Assembly (NCBI RefSeq): GCF_001640805.2
Contig: NC_066843.1
Span: forward strand, 9,387,686 to 9,451,685
Direction: 5' to 3'
DNA: 64,000 bases
Source: Lates calcarifer
Lineage: Eukaryota; Chordata; Actinopteri; Centropomidae
Shown here: positions 1 through 16,875 of the stretch, one piece after another
Layout of the letters: every line of letters starts with the position of its first letter
Position numbering within the stretch: position 1 is the stretch's first letter
Position numbers and translations under genes: made by a program
The notes under the pieces: model-generated
Told to the model about the DNA's origin: nothing
Database searches by the model: none
What the model saw: only the letters and a program-made list of their open reading frames with translations

Positions 1-725
1 CCAGAGAGGTCAACACAATGTTTGACATTGAGTGGCGAGGACAGAGGGTGGCACTCAAAGCAAGTAATGGAAAGTATGTGTGCACAAAGAAGAATGGGCA
101 GCTCTCAGCAGTCAGCGATACAGTGGGTAAGAGCTTTGAAGCAAGCCACTTGAGATTCATTGCTGTACTTATTTGAAATTGCCGCCACAGGTGCAGCTTT
201 GTTGATCTATGTACAACAAATGAACAGTATTCATCCTTCATTGCAGGGGATGATGAATTATTCCTGATGAAACTCATCAACCGTCCTATGCTGATCCTTC
301 GTGGGGAGAATGGCTTTGTATGTCATCACAAGAACTCCAACTCTCTAGACGCAAATCGATCTGTCTACGACATTTTCTCACTGATCTTCAATGATGGCGC
401 CTACAATGTAAAAAGTCAGTGCATGTTTGTATCCATTTTGATAGAGATTTAGCACCTACTAGAATAATGGTTGTTCATTTAAACACATGGCTAAAATATA
501 ATCCATTGTCCTTCTGCAGGTGTGAATGGAAAGTTCTGGTATGTCGCTAGCAGTGGCCTGGTGTGCTCAGATGGAGAAAAGGCAGAGGACTTTTTCCTTG
601 AGTTCCTGGAACACGGACGCGTCGCCATCAAGAGCTCCAATGGCAAGTACCTTCGCGGAGACCAGGGAGGCACACTCATGGGTGACGGTACATCTGTTGA
701 TGCATCTTCTCTCTGGGAGTACTGA
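1..725 (+). CDS. fscn2: Fascin (fascin-2-like), C-terminal exons, 5' partial
   Basis: Fascins are cytoplasmic proteins of about 490 residues built from four beta-trefoils; they cross-link actin filaments into tight bundles. Fascin-2 does so in photoreceptors and hair-cell stereocilia. Seen here: three exons, joined as about 5-126, 247-414 and 520-725, with GT donors at 127 and 415, AG acceptors before 247 and 520, and a TGA at 723-725. Positions 1-4 (CCAG) may be the acceptor of the first exon, which would make it 122 nt. The joined frame gives about 165 residues, the end of trefoil 3 and all of trefoil 4. Family signatures are [55 protein letters not shown] and the terminal SLWEY. Vertebrates have three fascins. 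NGKFW, the VCSDG stretch and YLRGDQ resemble fascin-2 more than fascin-1 as I remember them, and the 17q25-type neighbours agree. The fish a/b paralogue cannot be decided. Confidence 0.9.
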
Positions 726-2805
726 TCACCTCAATAAGGGTTCTCAAAAATGACACAAGATGCAGGTGCAGGACCTGCTTCTATCGACTTATATGAAGCA
801 GACTGACCGGGTAACATTTTCCCGCCTGTTTTTATACTAGCTGCCAGGTGCCCAATCCCATGGTTTGTTTTTTGTTTTTGTTTTTTTTTTTAATTGGGAA
901 AAAGTGAACGCTATAGGAAGATATGTATGGTATTTCTTGTAAATGTTTTGTCTTTCAAATGACAATGCCAACATCAAGCAACACATACTGCGTGAAAATG
1001 TGTAATTTCTCAAATATGGAATAAGAAACATTCTGTTCAATATAGGAGCAGTGACAACATATCTGTGGTACCACACTGGTCATACTGAACAACGCTTACA
1101 CACTGAACTGAACTGAACTGAAAATCTGTCACTGACAAGTCAGCACGTATCATTTAGTTCAGAAACCAGGATAGTCATTTATGGACACAGAGTTAACGTC
1201 ATTTGTTCAGCAACTTCTCATTGTTGTCTATGATTATCTGATGTTACTTCTATAACCTCAGTGAACGACCCCACCATGTTTGCTTTCAGCTTTTAAATGA
1301 TTTCAACACTTTGACATGTTCTATGAGAACAGTGTGGTCATTGGCTGTCACACACTATGCAAAGGTAATGCATCACTGTCATCAAAGACAGCAAATAGCT
1401 AGTGCCAGTGGTGTTTTCATTTATCTTAATGGAACATTTACAGCTACCATAAAAGCACAATATAAAAGTGGACAGGAGCAAATACATAGACTGTACTGTA
1501 TCAGGCACCTCTGCAATGCTGAGCAATGTAGAGGGCTTAAGCAAGCATCACTGCAAACACAGAAATATATTTGTTAATAATGCATATAGAGATGCAGAGA
1601 TCAGACATGTGCAGGAACAAATATTAGTAGAAATGTCATATATCCATGTCAGGTACAAGCAAGAAACTAAAGCGGGAGCACATTTTAAGCATCTGATAGA
1701 CTATACATCATTTTTAGTGTACCAGGTGTGAACTCAGAAAGGGCTGGTGTTCTGCCTAGGGGCCTTAAACCATGCTGCACTCTATTTCCCTTTATACCCT
1801 GTTCTAATGTTCAGAGTTGGTGGTAAGATTAGAAAATATAAATGGAGTTTGATGACAAATATTTTTGATTAAGTAAGATTACTTACTGGAATACTTGTGT
1901 GCAGAAAGAGACAACTCATTAGATCATTACAACAGTGAAATCTTATAAAACATAATGCAGATAGTGCATAATGCAAATGTGTTTGAAAACAAATCCTAAA
2001 ATAATGCTTTTCTGTCTGTTTACCCACACTCAAGATGAAGATCAATGAATTTCATTTGTGAAATGAACGCTATGTGCTCGCACTTCGCCCATCTCTAATG
2101 TGTGAGCTCCCTCAGACAGCTTTGGAGTTGTTGGACAACATGTTTCACTTTCAACAAAGCTGGGCTATCTGCTTATACCTTCTGCTTCCAGTCTTTGCAC
2201 ACAGCTAGGCCAAGAAAGTCCCTCTGAAACTGATCTTCTCATCTTACTCTGGATAAGACAGCAAAAATGCAAAAATTCACAAAATGCTGGAGTGTTCCTC
2301 TAAATAATACTGCTTTTGTAAAATGGGATCAGTAGCTCGTAGTTGACCCTAAAGCTAGTGCAGCCCTTTCAAAGGGGATTTTTTAAAAATATTTTGACTC
2401 AATCGCTCACATTACTCACCGAACAGATTACGCCCATCACTAAGGGTGTAAGCTGCCCAGAATCTTTTGAAACAGATGTTGGTGTGCAGTACAGAGGACA
2501 ACCTGAACCTGTATTTACACTGTAGATTTTCTTATTTCCCAGGAAGAGATACAATCTGCAATAGTTCAAGTGTGATGTCTAAACCAATGGTTATGTGATG
2601 TGTGCAATTTCCAATTAATAGAGAAACATGTTAGGAAGCAAGGTCTAAAAAGTCTTGGTCACCTATGCATCAGCTCTGTAGAGAGCCTCTGGCCACATTT
2701 TAGAATGTATTTAAATATACTTAGATGTTTGTTGTTTCATTCTCTTTGTTTGCTGATACGATTTTTGAAAATGTTGGTAACAATAAAAACTTGACAACAA
2801 CTTTG
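726..2805 (+). other. Probable 3' UTR of the fascin gene
   Basis: After the fascin stop there is about 2 kb of AT-rich sequence with no supported coding frame. The first canonical AATAAA I found on this strand is at 2782-2787, and T/G-rich sequence follows it. It contains a short GAACT tandem near 1103-1122. The extent is inferred from the poly(A) signal only, and an earlier non-canonical end is possible. Confidence 0.4.
2782..2787 (+). terminator. Candidate poly(A) signal for the fascin gene
   Basis: AATAAA in the context ACAATAAAAACTTG, followed within 30 bases by TTTGTTGACCTTTGG, a plausible downstream U/GU element. No transcript evidence is available here. Confidence 0.45.
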
Positions 2806-2834
2806 TTGACCTTTGGACTAGAAGTGTATTTCTA

Positions 2835-2975
2835 ATTCAGTAGTTCAGATGGCAGAGGGGGGGTTGGCCATTAATTGCAGGACTGGTGATTAGAACTATG
2901 GCTCCTGTCCACATGTCAGTGTGTCCTTGAGCAAGACACCAAACCCCAAAATGCTCCTGTGTAGCAAAGAACTGA
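2835..2975. repeat. Fragment of a dispersed non-autonomous repeat
   Basis: The core GTGTCCTTGAGCAAGACACC, followed by AAACCCCAAA, is a stretch I recognise from a family interspersed through many perch-like fish genomes, usually within a longer SINE- or MITE-like unit. Only part of the unit is visible and its borders are approximate. The family name is not certain. Confidence 0.5.
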
Positions 2976-3449
2976 AAAAATACTTGCCAAATCATTGTGA
3001 TATAATATTGCAGAGGTCAGAATTATCTCACAAAAATCTGATGACTGCAACTAAGAATTAAAAGTATAATTAATTTGATGTATCATTTTCTAGCAATAAT
3101 ATTTTCAGGACAGACATGGAGTAGAAGTATGGAGCGTGTTCAATTTCCACATTAAAAAACACCAGAAATGTGAAAATGAAAGTCAAAATATTGCAAAAAC
3201 CATCTGACACTTGGCTGAGGTGGAAAAGTTGATGTGGACCGATGAGGAGGTTGTAACGTTCCTCACATTAATACATAAATCAAATATGAATGCCACATTT
3301 ACATAATATTTTCTGCCTATTTTTCCACCATGGTGTGACTGGTAGTCTTAGACTGACTAGTAGACTGCATCATCTCGTGTGCCCTCACGGTTTAACTTTA
3401 TGCACAATCCTAATATTCACATATTGGTAGCCAATAGAAACACATATTA

Positions 3450-3455
<6 letters not shown>

Positions 3456-3481
<26 letters not shown>
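3456..3481. repeat. Homopolymer T26 tract
   Basis: An uninterrupted run of T, read directly. It may be the tail of a decayed retroelement on the - strand, but no body is recognisable. Confidence 0.9.
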
Positions 3482-4479
3482 GGAAATTTGGTAAAACATT
3501 TGGTAAAACTTTGGGATGCACTTTGGGATGCACTTGGATGGAAACCTGACTGATGACAGTGTGACAGTGTGCCAGCATTCACAATACCAGGACCTTAAAA
3601 ATAAAGCAGCTAAATAACCCATCAGTCATTTTATTATTTACAGCTGTGCTTTTCCTACTGTGTGTGAAAAATGCCTATTTAAGGTAAGGCTAAGTAAGAT
3701 GACAGTAAACGTCAATTCAAAATGTAAGCCTTTTCCTGTGCTGTACTTTGACTAAATGATGACTATATTCAAACTAAGTGTGCTAGCACTGGGGTTCTGA
3801 AATAGTACATGCTGGCTTACCAAGAGATGTAAAAATGCAATGAGGGATCACAAATGTTATTAGTTAAACTTGTGCTTCTTCTATGAAAAGTCATACGGGG
3901 CTGATGAGCGCAATAACTATTTACATATAAAAACATATGACCTACACTTCATCGAGACAAGAATCCAAAAACACTGGCAACAATTGTAAGCAAAATGCCA
4001 AAATATATCCATGGCAATTATTTAACTGGTGAATTTTCAGGACAGTCTAACCTTGTCAGCTTTCATCTATAAATAAAAGGCAGAGGGGTGATCAGTGTTT
4101 TTCTTCAGTGTGAGAATTTTCCCATTCACTACACTGGGTGGCAGTGTGTACCTGTCTTAGTTCATACTACAGTACAGTACAGTAATAGTCTGTGACAAGT
4201 GCTATGAAAATATCATACCCTACTGCAATCACGACAAGCACAAACCTGCAATCCACCACACTGCAACCAACCCCCTGACATCTGTTAACAGTTTCAACAG
4301 CTCAAATGTAGTCACAATATAATACCCTTAAAAAAAACAGAAAAAATTGGCATGTCTTTACAGTATGTATAGGAAGTCTTCCAGATTTCTCATCAATACC
4401 TTCTTCAACATTTCCATGGTGTTTCTAACTATTTATCCACAACACAGCATTGTATTTTTTTCCTAAGAATTTATAGTAT

Positions 4480-4526
4480 ACACACACACACACACACACA
4501 CATTCATTCTCTCTCTCTCTCTCTCT
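4480..4526. repeat. Compound (AC)n-(TC)n microsatellite
   Basis: About 11 AC units, a short CATTCAT spacer, then about 10 TC units. It is typical of fish intergenic DNA and likely polymorphic. Confidence 0.95.
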
Positions 4527-7500
4527 GTCCCTCTCTAAACTCTAAATTCTCAAGCCCAGCACGTTTTAAATTGACACTGTGCCTCCTCTTGTTTAATTCT
4601 ATAATTACATTGGCAAAAGTTTTCTTTGAGAATCACAGCCCATAAATGTCTCGCTCGCTAGCCCTGATCATCACGCACTACTCACTGAACTGGAGATGTT
4701 TGAACAGATTAACTTTCCTTGAACGTGACATGGACTCTGTTTTTGGTCAAGAATTTTAATCTTGCAATGTCTGTCAAAGAAAACAAGAGCACCGAAGATT
4801 GCAGTACAACAAAGTCTAAAAGAACTCTAAAAGGTGTTCAGGTGTATTTATCTCAAGTGACCAACTTCTCTCACCCAAGATCCCCCTTCTGTCTGTGCAA
4901 ATGTGAACTGGAAAACTGTAGAGCTCTGAGGAGAATGGATGGCTGGAAGTCAATATGAATTAGCACAGTTTTTCCCACCCTGTGCTGTACTGCAACACTG
5001 GCTAGATCTGTTTACAGCCAGTGTTGTTCTGGACAAATAATGTGTTAAAACAGGATTATTTGTGCTGGGCTGTCAGACACACATCTTAGATTTTTTTTCA
5101 TTAGATCCACCAAGGAGGTTATCTCAAAAATACAAAAATTAGAGAGAAATCCAGTGCTGATTTCATGTGGATTGAAAGCAAGTGCTTGCTTTAAACAGAT
5201 GGCCAAGACGCACTAAGCTTTTATGCAAATTGAATTTAAAGGAAGTTCAGCCGACTCATTGGATCAGCCACACAACTCAAGTGAAACACAACAAACAAAT
5301 ACATTCATGACACACGGGAGCTGAGTGTATACAGGCATCAGTGTGGCTGCACTGTTGAACTTGTCAGTCTGGTGCTTTTTATGTATGAGTTAGACAAAGT
5401 CTGACGGGGGGAGGGAAAGAGTCAAAGAATATTAGCCAAAATTCATGCTCTAAGGCTAGGAAAGCTAGCAGGCATGATACTCTAAGATAAAACAAAAAAA
5501 GGCAAAAATTCAGCACAATGCAGCACGATGTAGAAAACAAGACAATTGGAAACAGGATAAACACCCAACTGAAACCCTGCACACTGAAATTAGAATGAGC
5601 CTCAACACACAATCAGTGCTGTGCTGAAATAGACCAATTTCCACTTTTAATTAGAATCCAAACAAGAGCCATAAAATTCTGTAAACACCTTAAAGCCAGA
5701 GAGCTCACCTCTGCCCATTAAAAAGCTACAAAGAGGGAAAGATGTAGAGAAGTCCTCTCAGCCGTAAGACTCATAAGGCTCAGCTCATCAAGCAGTGAAT
5801 GGACTCAATGCAGAGCTCACACATTCTGAACCGACCAAATTATTGCCCAAAACAAAGAAATAATAATCAACGTTATTTAGCAATGAACAGACGAAACAGA
5901 TTATCTGGGAGCTATGAACGACCAGAAACTGAGCGAGACATGAAGCGACCACAACCTGACCGTTGAGGCTGGTTCACACAGACAACCCCAGAGTGAGTTC
6001 TGATAACAACTAATGATACAGACAGACTCAGAGTGACACATTGGTTTTCTGTGTCAACGGAGGAAACTGGACAGGAGAAAGAGCTGATTCCCTTATCAGA
6101 AACAAGGATCAGTTCATTTCTGTCACATCCTATTCTTACCTTCTGGCACTGTTGGTGCATCACGCTGCTCTCTCGTCTTCCTGCTGTCCTCAACAGTTTG
6201 GATATAGTGTGGCTTAGTCCAGTTCACCTGCATTCTTAACACGAGTCTGCAAAAACAGAATAGATGTATTCTATTATATTTATTGTATCGTGTCAACAAA
6301 CCTCAGACAACATGTCCACTATTTACACTGCACTATGTGCATTTGTGATGACACCTATGTGCTGATGGATGACATGGATTGTAGAAATACAGTGTGAAAA
6401 TTAAAAAAAAACAAAACAGGAAGTTCAAATTGGCTGACAGGACAGAGCAAAGGTGAGTCATTGACAGGCCTGAATGTTACTTTACACTAAGCCAGCAAGC
6501 CAATGAAATAATCCCCCCACAAAGATTTTGAGAAAATTTTTGTGCTTCAAAAAATTTTTTAAAAAACCACGTCAAGCCATGTCAATTCTTGTTTATTTGC
6601 TAACAGTAAACATGAGGCAGCAGCAGTACTGTGGTGCTTAAACCAACCATGGTACATTTTATCTACAATATTCTGTTCTAAAATGGGTTTTCATGTAAAG
6701 CCAGGCAAAGCTAATATTTTAAAATTAAAATTTGTTAATATAAGTGTCGCAGAGGTTTTAAGCAATTTAGTCTACAAAATGCAGACAAAGATGCAAACCA
6801 GCGTGTGTTTGCATTACCTCATATTCTTGGTGAAAATGCTCAAGAGCACTCTAAAAGATTACATAATTACCTGATCCTCAACACCCCTGACATATCATGG
6901 CATTTCATGGCTGCTTTCCAGCTAAGATGGCATTTGAGTAATTTTAATGCACGAATTTGCAAATGCACGCAGGTTTGGGGGGGCAGAGAAGATACAAGCC
7001 TGTTTTTTAAATCTTGTTACTTGTCTGGAAATAAAGTATTGCTTTTCATTCTGTCTTCAATACAAGACATAAATACAAGACATGAAATACTGTATGCCTG
7101 GATTTGATGTTTTTAACAGATGCTGAGGATCAGACATCATCTGTCTGATCGTTAATTACTTCTGCAGTTTAACCAGGCTACAATCAAAGCCAACTCTTCG
7201 CCTCTCAGATCTGTTGAACAGATTGGCTGATAATGAACACTGTTGTTTTAAATTAGAATTGTCAATAAAACACGTTGTGTGCAGTCTCTCTTTTTTGCAA
7301 CAAAATTAATAGAGCGTAATCTAAAATCATCATTGTCTACATTTGACATAATCTTGATAATCAGAAGCTGGAATTATGTTTAACTCAAATACACACAGCA
7401 TTATTGAATATATAGTGGTTTTACTTTAAATCTGTTGTTCATATTTCACCTTTGTTTTAGATACATCATCTCATTGTTCCAGAAACTCCATCCTATAACG

Positions 7501-8289
7501 GCACTGACACTACTCTGATAAAAGTCACAATAATCATGATGGATGAACCAAAGGACAGACTGTGTGTGTCACAGAGAGGTCACCTGCCTCAGATGATTGA
7601 TATATTAGTCTTCATGAAGACATAAGTGGTTGACACTGGTTGTCTCTCACATAGGGATTCAGAAACAAAACACAGAAATAAAATTAAGTCTACTTCAAGG
7701 CATGGTTTATTTATTGCAATATACCCATCGGATTTCCCTACATGTCACAGTGGATGTATTTTTTAGAGACACAGCTGAAAGGCAATTCAACTACAGATTG
7801 TATAAAATCTGTATAAAAATGTATGTACATATAAATGTATAGAATGAGGCTATTTATGAAAATGGCCAAAATTGGCGACAGAGAGAGCCACGCTAGAGGT
7901 AATTCTACCCTCGCCTAGCAATTTCTGACTAACAATAGCTACCTTTATGGAAAAGAGCTTGGTTATGTCCTACTCTCTATCGACTGGAAACTTGTGGGAT
8001 GCCTGTCAATCCTGTAACTCATACTGTGCTCTTATTTGTGAGCGATCTGTAGGGAAAAGACAGTGGAAAATCATATTTTATTAATGACGCAGAGGACTGT
8101 GTGGGACATTACATCAGCTAATTGTGTGGATGCACCTCTTGGCAACAATGATCATGCGGCTTTAAATTGTTTGTAGATTTTAATGAGACTGTGAGTGCAT
8201 CATCTCCCCACTTTATCACAGTACTACTAAAACATATCAAGTACTGAATGTGAGGTAACTGACACATCTATCAGGGGCAATTCTAAACT

Positions 8290-8612
8290 CAGGTGTCAGT
8301 TTATTAGGTACACCTGACTAAAATGAATGTAGTCTAATGCAACAGTCCTATAATATAACCTACCATCATGAAGGTAGAGGTGTTTCTGTTACTTACTCTT
8401 GCTGATATAAACACACCACCTGTCAGTGTACTGCAATACAGTTAACCAGCACCACAAACTACATCGAGAAAAATGATCATACAACTCAATCAGCTCCTCC
8501 CTGAAACAGTTTTAACAAAATCTGAACATTAGAGCCTTCATGGAGGTCGGATTTATTACATGGCTTTTGTATTAGACTGCATTAGTTGTAGCATGGTGTA
8601 TCTATGGCAGTA
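8290..8612. mobile_element. MITE-like repeat, copy 1 (AGGTGTACC-AATAAA family)
   Basis: It begins CAGGTGTCAGTTTATTAGG and TACACCTG, the reverse complement of the end seen in the element at 44989-45292. It carries the associated phrases TCTAATGCAACAGTCC, AGCCTTCATGGAGG and TTAGACTGCATTAG. I know these from a widespread fish repeat whose ends read CAGGTGTACC(T)AATAAA. There is no coding sequence, so it is non-autonomous and diverged. Borders are good to about 10-20 bases. Confidence 0.55.
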
Positions 8613-8697
8613 TATACAGCCAAGTTAAATTGTAACATTGTGCAGGGATAACTTATAACTAGTGCCAAAACAAACAGACAGTTTGACTAATGTAATT

Positions 8698-8880
8698 TAG
8701 AGCTGCAACAATTAGTTGATTCATTGACCATCAGAAACACAATCAGCAACTATTTTGATCAACCATTGATACTTTTTCAAGCAAAAGTGCTGCTGTTTTC
8801 AGCCTCTCAAATATTAATATTTTCAGTTTTTCTCTGTTTTGTAAATGGAATCTTATCTATTATCTTATTTTACTTTCTAT
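8698..8880. mobile_element. Truncated hAT-type MITE fragment
   Basis: It starts with TTAGAGCTGCAACAATTAG and continues through CAGCAACTATTTTGATC, then CTCTCAAATATTAATATTTTC. This is the left half of a very common fish element whose inverted ends read AGAGCTGCAAC. The matching right end is absent, so the copy is truncated or too decayed. Assignment to hAT rests on recall of the family. Confidence 0.5.
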
Positions 8881-9224
8881 GTGTAGTACCTTGAGGGATG
8901 TGAAATTTTAAAACAGGCTGTTTGCTTCAATCTTATTCAACATGAAAAACTATTACACCCACGTGTGGAATTACACTGACCTTGTTTAAAATCGCATAAA
9001 AGTTAGATGCTGAAATCTTGTTTTGTTGTTGATTTTTTCATTCTTTCACACAGTTCTTATGTCAATAGATATAAATCTGCACAGTGAAACCTTGAAAACA
9101 CAGCTACAGACGGGTGACAAATCAAAGGAAAAACCTGAATAAACGAGTGAGAAACATAATGAATGCAGATGTTTCCACATGGTACATTTGAGCAAATAAC
9201 ATCCAATCAGGCTCTGTGGCATGT

Positions 9225-10003
9225 ATAAAATGTTAAGGAAAAGTTCTAAGTGACTTTGAGAGAGGGTTCATTGTTCGGGACATAAATTATAAGAGCTTCA
9301 TTCACAAAGACTTAGCGTTTCAATAGGAACAGTGACTATAAAGTGACATCTGTATTTAGCTCTATCAGGAATTGTGGTCAACAGCGCACATCTGATGACC
9401 ACGATGCTCATGCATTAGGGGGAAATTTAGGGAAAAAAAACAGAAGAGAAACTCTTCCTCAGATGACTGAGAATGTCAGTGCAGGACGTGATCAGACTGT
9501 ATCAGCAAGAACAGCCTGTCAACAATTACAAAGAGAGGGATATTGTAGTAGGTGTGCAGTGCATAAACCGCTCATTACCAAAATGAATGCACATTTGAGA
9601 GTTCAGTGGTGCAAAAACCACAGACACTGGTCCACAGAGATGTGGAAAACAGCGATAACTCCGATGAGTCAGAGAGATCAGATCTTTCACCATATCCTCA
9701 AGAAGTGGGCGAGTACATGTGTAACGCAGAGAAACGGTACAGGCCTTAATGTTTTACCCTTGCATTGAGAGGATCCTGGGATGGTATGGGAGATTTTGTA
9801 ACAGAAAACCTGATTCAATCTCCAACAGAACCTGGTATAAGATGTATTTTCCAGTAAAACATCAACACCCAACATAGCTGCAGGAGTAGTGACAAAGTAG
9901 GAGTCCAAACCATAGTCCAATTGAGAATTTGTTGCAAGACTAGAAAATTGCTTTTCACTCATGGTCCCAGTGCAACTTAAGAGAGATTGGGCAGGTTTTT
10001 TGC
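9225..10003 (+). mobile_element. Degenerate Tc1/mariner transposase remnant
   Basis: Tc1/mariner transposases cut and paste DNA with a DDE catalytic domain after binding inverted repeats through an N-terminal helix-turn-helix. This copy keeps phrases of the family in order: a DFERG-like start near 9250; the stretch AVHKPLITKMNAHLRVQWC with HRHWSTEMWK near 9560-9650; PIENL near 9917-9931; and then QD, a stop, and KIAFHSW-like sequence to about 10003. Stops and frameshifts break it throughout, the central catalytic block is poorly recognisable, and the longest open part covers 9343-9768. Clear terminal inverted repeats were not found. It is certainly dead. Confidence 0.8.
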
Positions 10004-10012
10004 CTTTGGTTT

Positions 10013-10038
10013 TTGGTGGTGGTGGTGGGGGGGGGGGC
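10013..10038 (+). repeat. (GGT)n plus G-run next to the Tc1 remnant
   Basis: Several GGT units lead directly into an 11-base G-run. The tract can form a G-quadruplex on the + strand. It lies just beyond the last recognisable transposase sequence. Confidence 0.7.
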
Positions 10039-10039
10039 A

Positions 10040-11196
10040 AGACTCATAGACCCTCACACAGACTCCAGGCTGTAACGTTAATTGTTGCCAGCGGTGCCTC
10101 TAAAAATCCTATTGACCAACTTGAAAGGGGCGAATACTTGTTGTATGTTAATGCATTTAGGTTTTATAGATGCGCTTTTACCTCATTGTGTATGTGTTTG
10201 TATGCATTTTGATATTAAGACTCCTTTTCTTTGAGACAGTGGCAAAAAGGCTTCATCACATCGACGAAGGATCAGATGTATTAACACCTACCTTAGAGTC
10301 GTTGTGCTTAAGTTAACAAGTTAGTTCAGGTGCCAATCACGGCGTCTTTCGACAGTTTTACGCTATTGCTCTTGATATAATTTAAACTGTTCGAGGCAAA
10401 TCTTTTAAACGTTCACGATGCATGTGACTCCCAACAAAACAGTATGCTAGTCTCGTTTTATCTAATTAGAGTAACGTCATTTGTCTACGCAGCCCCACCC
10501 ACAGGACCCCACAGGTTAGACAGGTGACCAAGGTGCCTGGTCATAAAAGACAGGTTTAGGTATTTTTTAAATAATTTTATGTGACCTAAGTGTCATGACA
10601 GCCGAACTTCTTAAATTTAAGCATCTGTTAAGCTGCAGGGGACTTTTATGTTTTTGTTCTGAGGTGTAGGCACATGAAGCTTAAAAGTTGATTTTTATTT
10701 ATTAAGTCTGGTTTGATCTCATCGTAAGCTGCATTTTCATTTACTATACAAATGCTATATGGGTATACTGACAAAAGCAAGGGTGGGGTCAGTTATCTGG
10801 TAACTGTAACAGCCACTGTTGCTGTTGAAAATCGCCAACTGAGTCGCAGTTAAATCGTCAAGTCAGCTTCAAATTGCTAAACTCTGGCCGGATATGAGCT
10901 ATTTTGCATTCAAACACTAAAATTCAAACAGCCTAACAACAAATGTTCCCCTTGCAGAGGTTTATTTTGATACAAAGCACCGGAAATGTGATGTTTAAAT
11001 CCAGCAACTTGACACTATGGATCGATCCAGGAGCGCTACATCTGCCTTCAGCCAGAATTACCTTGTAAACGTGCAGAGAAATGCGCATCTCTCCTCTCTT
11101 CTTTTTCTTTCTTTTTTTTTCTTTTAAAATAAACTGGAAACTATTTATGGAACGTGGTCTTTTCCCCCTATTTCAACCCGAAACTATATTTTAGTC
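10040..11196. other. Upstream flank of TMEM235
   Basis: No coding exon is recognisable. CpG dinucleotides and CGAT/GCG words increase toward 11000-11300, as expected near a promoter, but a TATA box or initiator cannot be placed with confidence. TTAAAATAAAC at about 11124 is the most TATA-like string. A pyrimidine-rich tract spans 11092-11125. Confidence 0.4.
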
Positions 11197-11286
11197 ATGG
11201 GGAACCTGCACTTCACAGGGAAGGATCCAGCTGGACAGCTTTTACGCATCGCTCATCTTGGAGCGTCGATGGCGATCACAGTGTAG
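11197..11286 (+). other. Candidate upstream ORF in the TMEM235 leader (29 codons)
   Basis: ATG at 11197 with G at +4 opens a 29-codon frame closed by TAG at 11284-11286, 62 bases before the main ATG. The main start has A at -3 but A at +4, so it is only moderate. If the mRNA begins upstream of 11197, this uORF would be met first and could lower TMEM235 translation. The transcription start is unknown, so this is a possibility rather than a gene. Confidence 0.35.
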
Positions 11287-11318
11287 AAAGATACAAACGC
11301 TCCACAGAATATTATTAG

Positions 11319-16875
<5,557 letters not shown>

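Larger units (their letters stand above)
2976..8289. other. Intergenic DNA between fascin and the 8.3 kb repeat cluster
   Basis: No exon, RNA gene or recognisable domain was found on either strand. The stretch is AT-rich. It holds a T26 run (3456-3481), an AC/TC compound microsatellite (4480-4526) and a moderately CpG-bearing patch at about 5880-6240. Short open frames here lack splice context or family resemblance. Confidence 0.6.

Noticed and set aside
9687..10040. 117-codon open frame on the - strand
   Set aside because: It is antisense to the Tc1 remnant and its proline run is the translated G-run.
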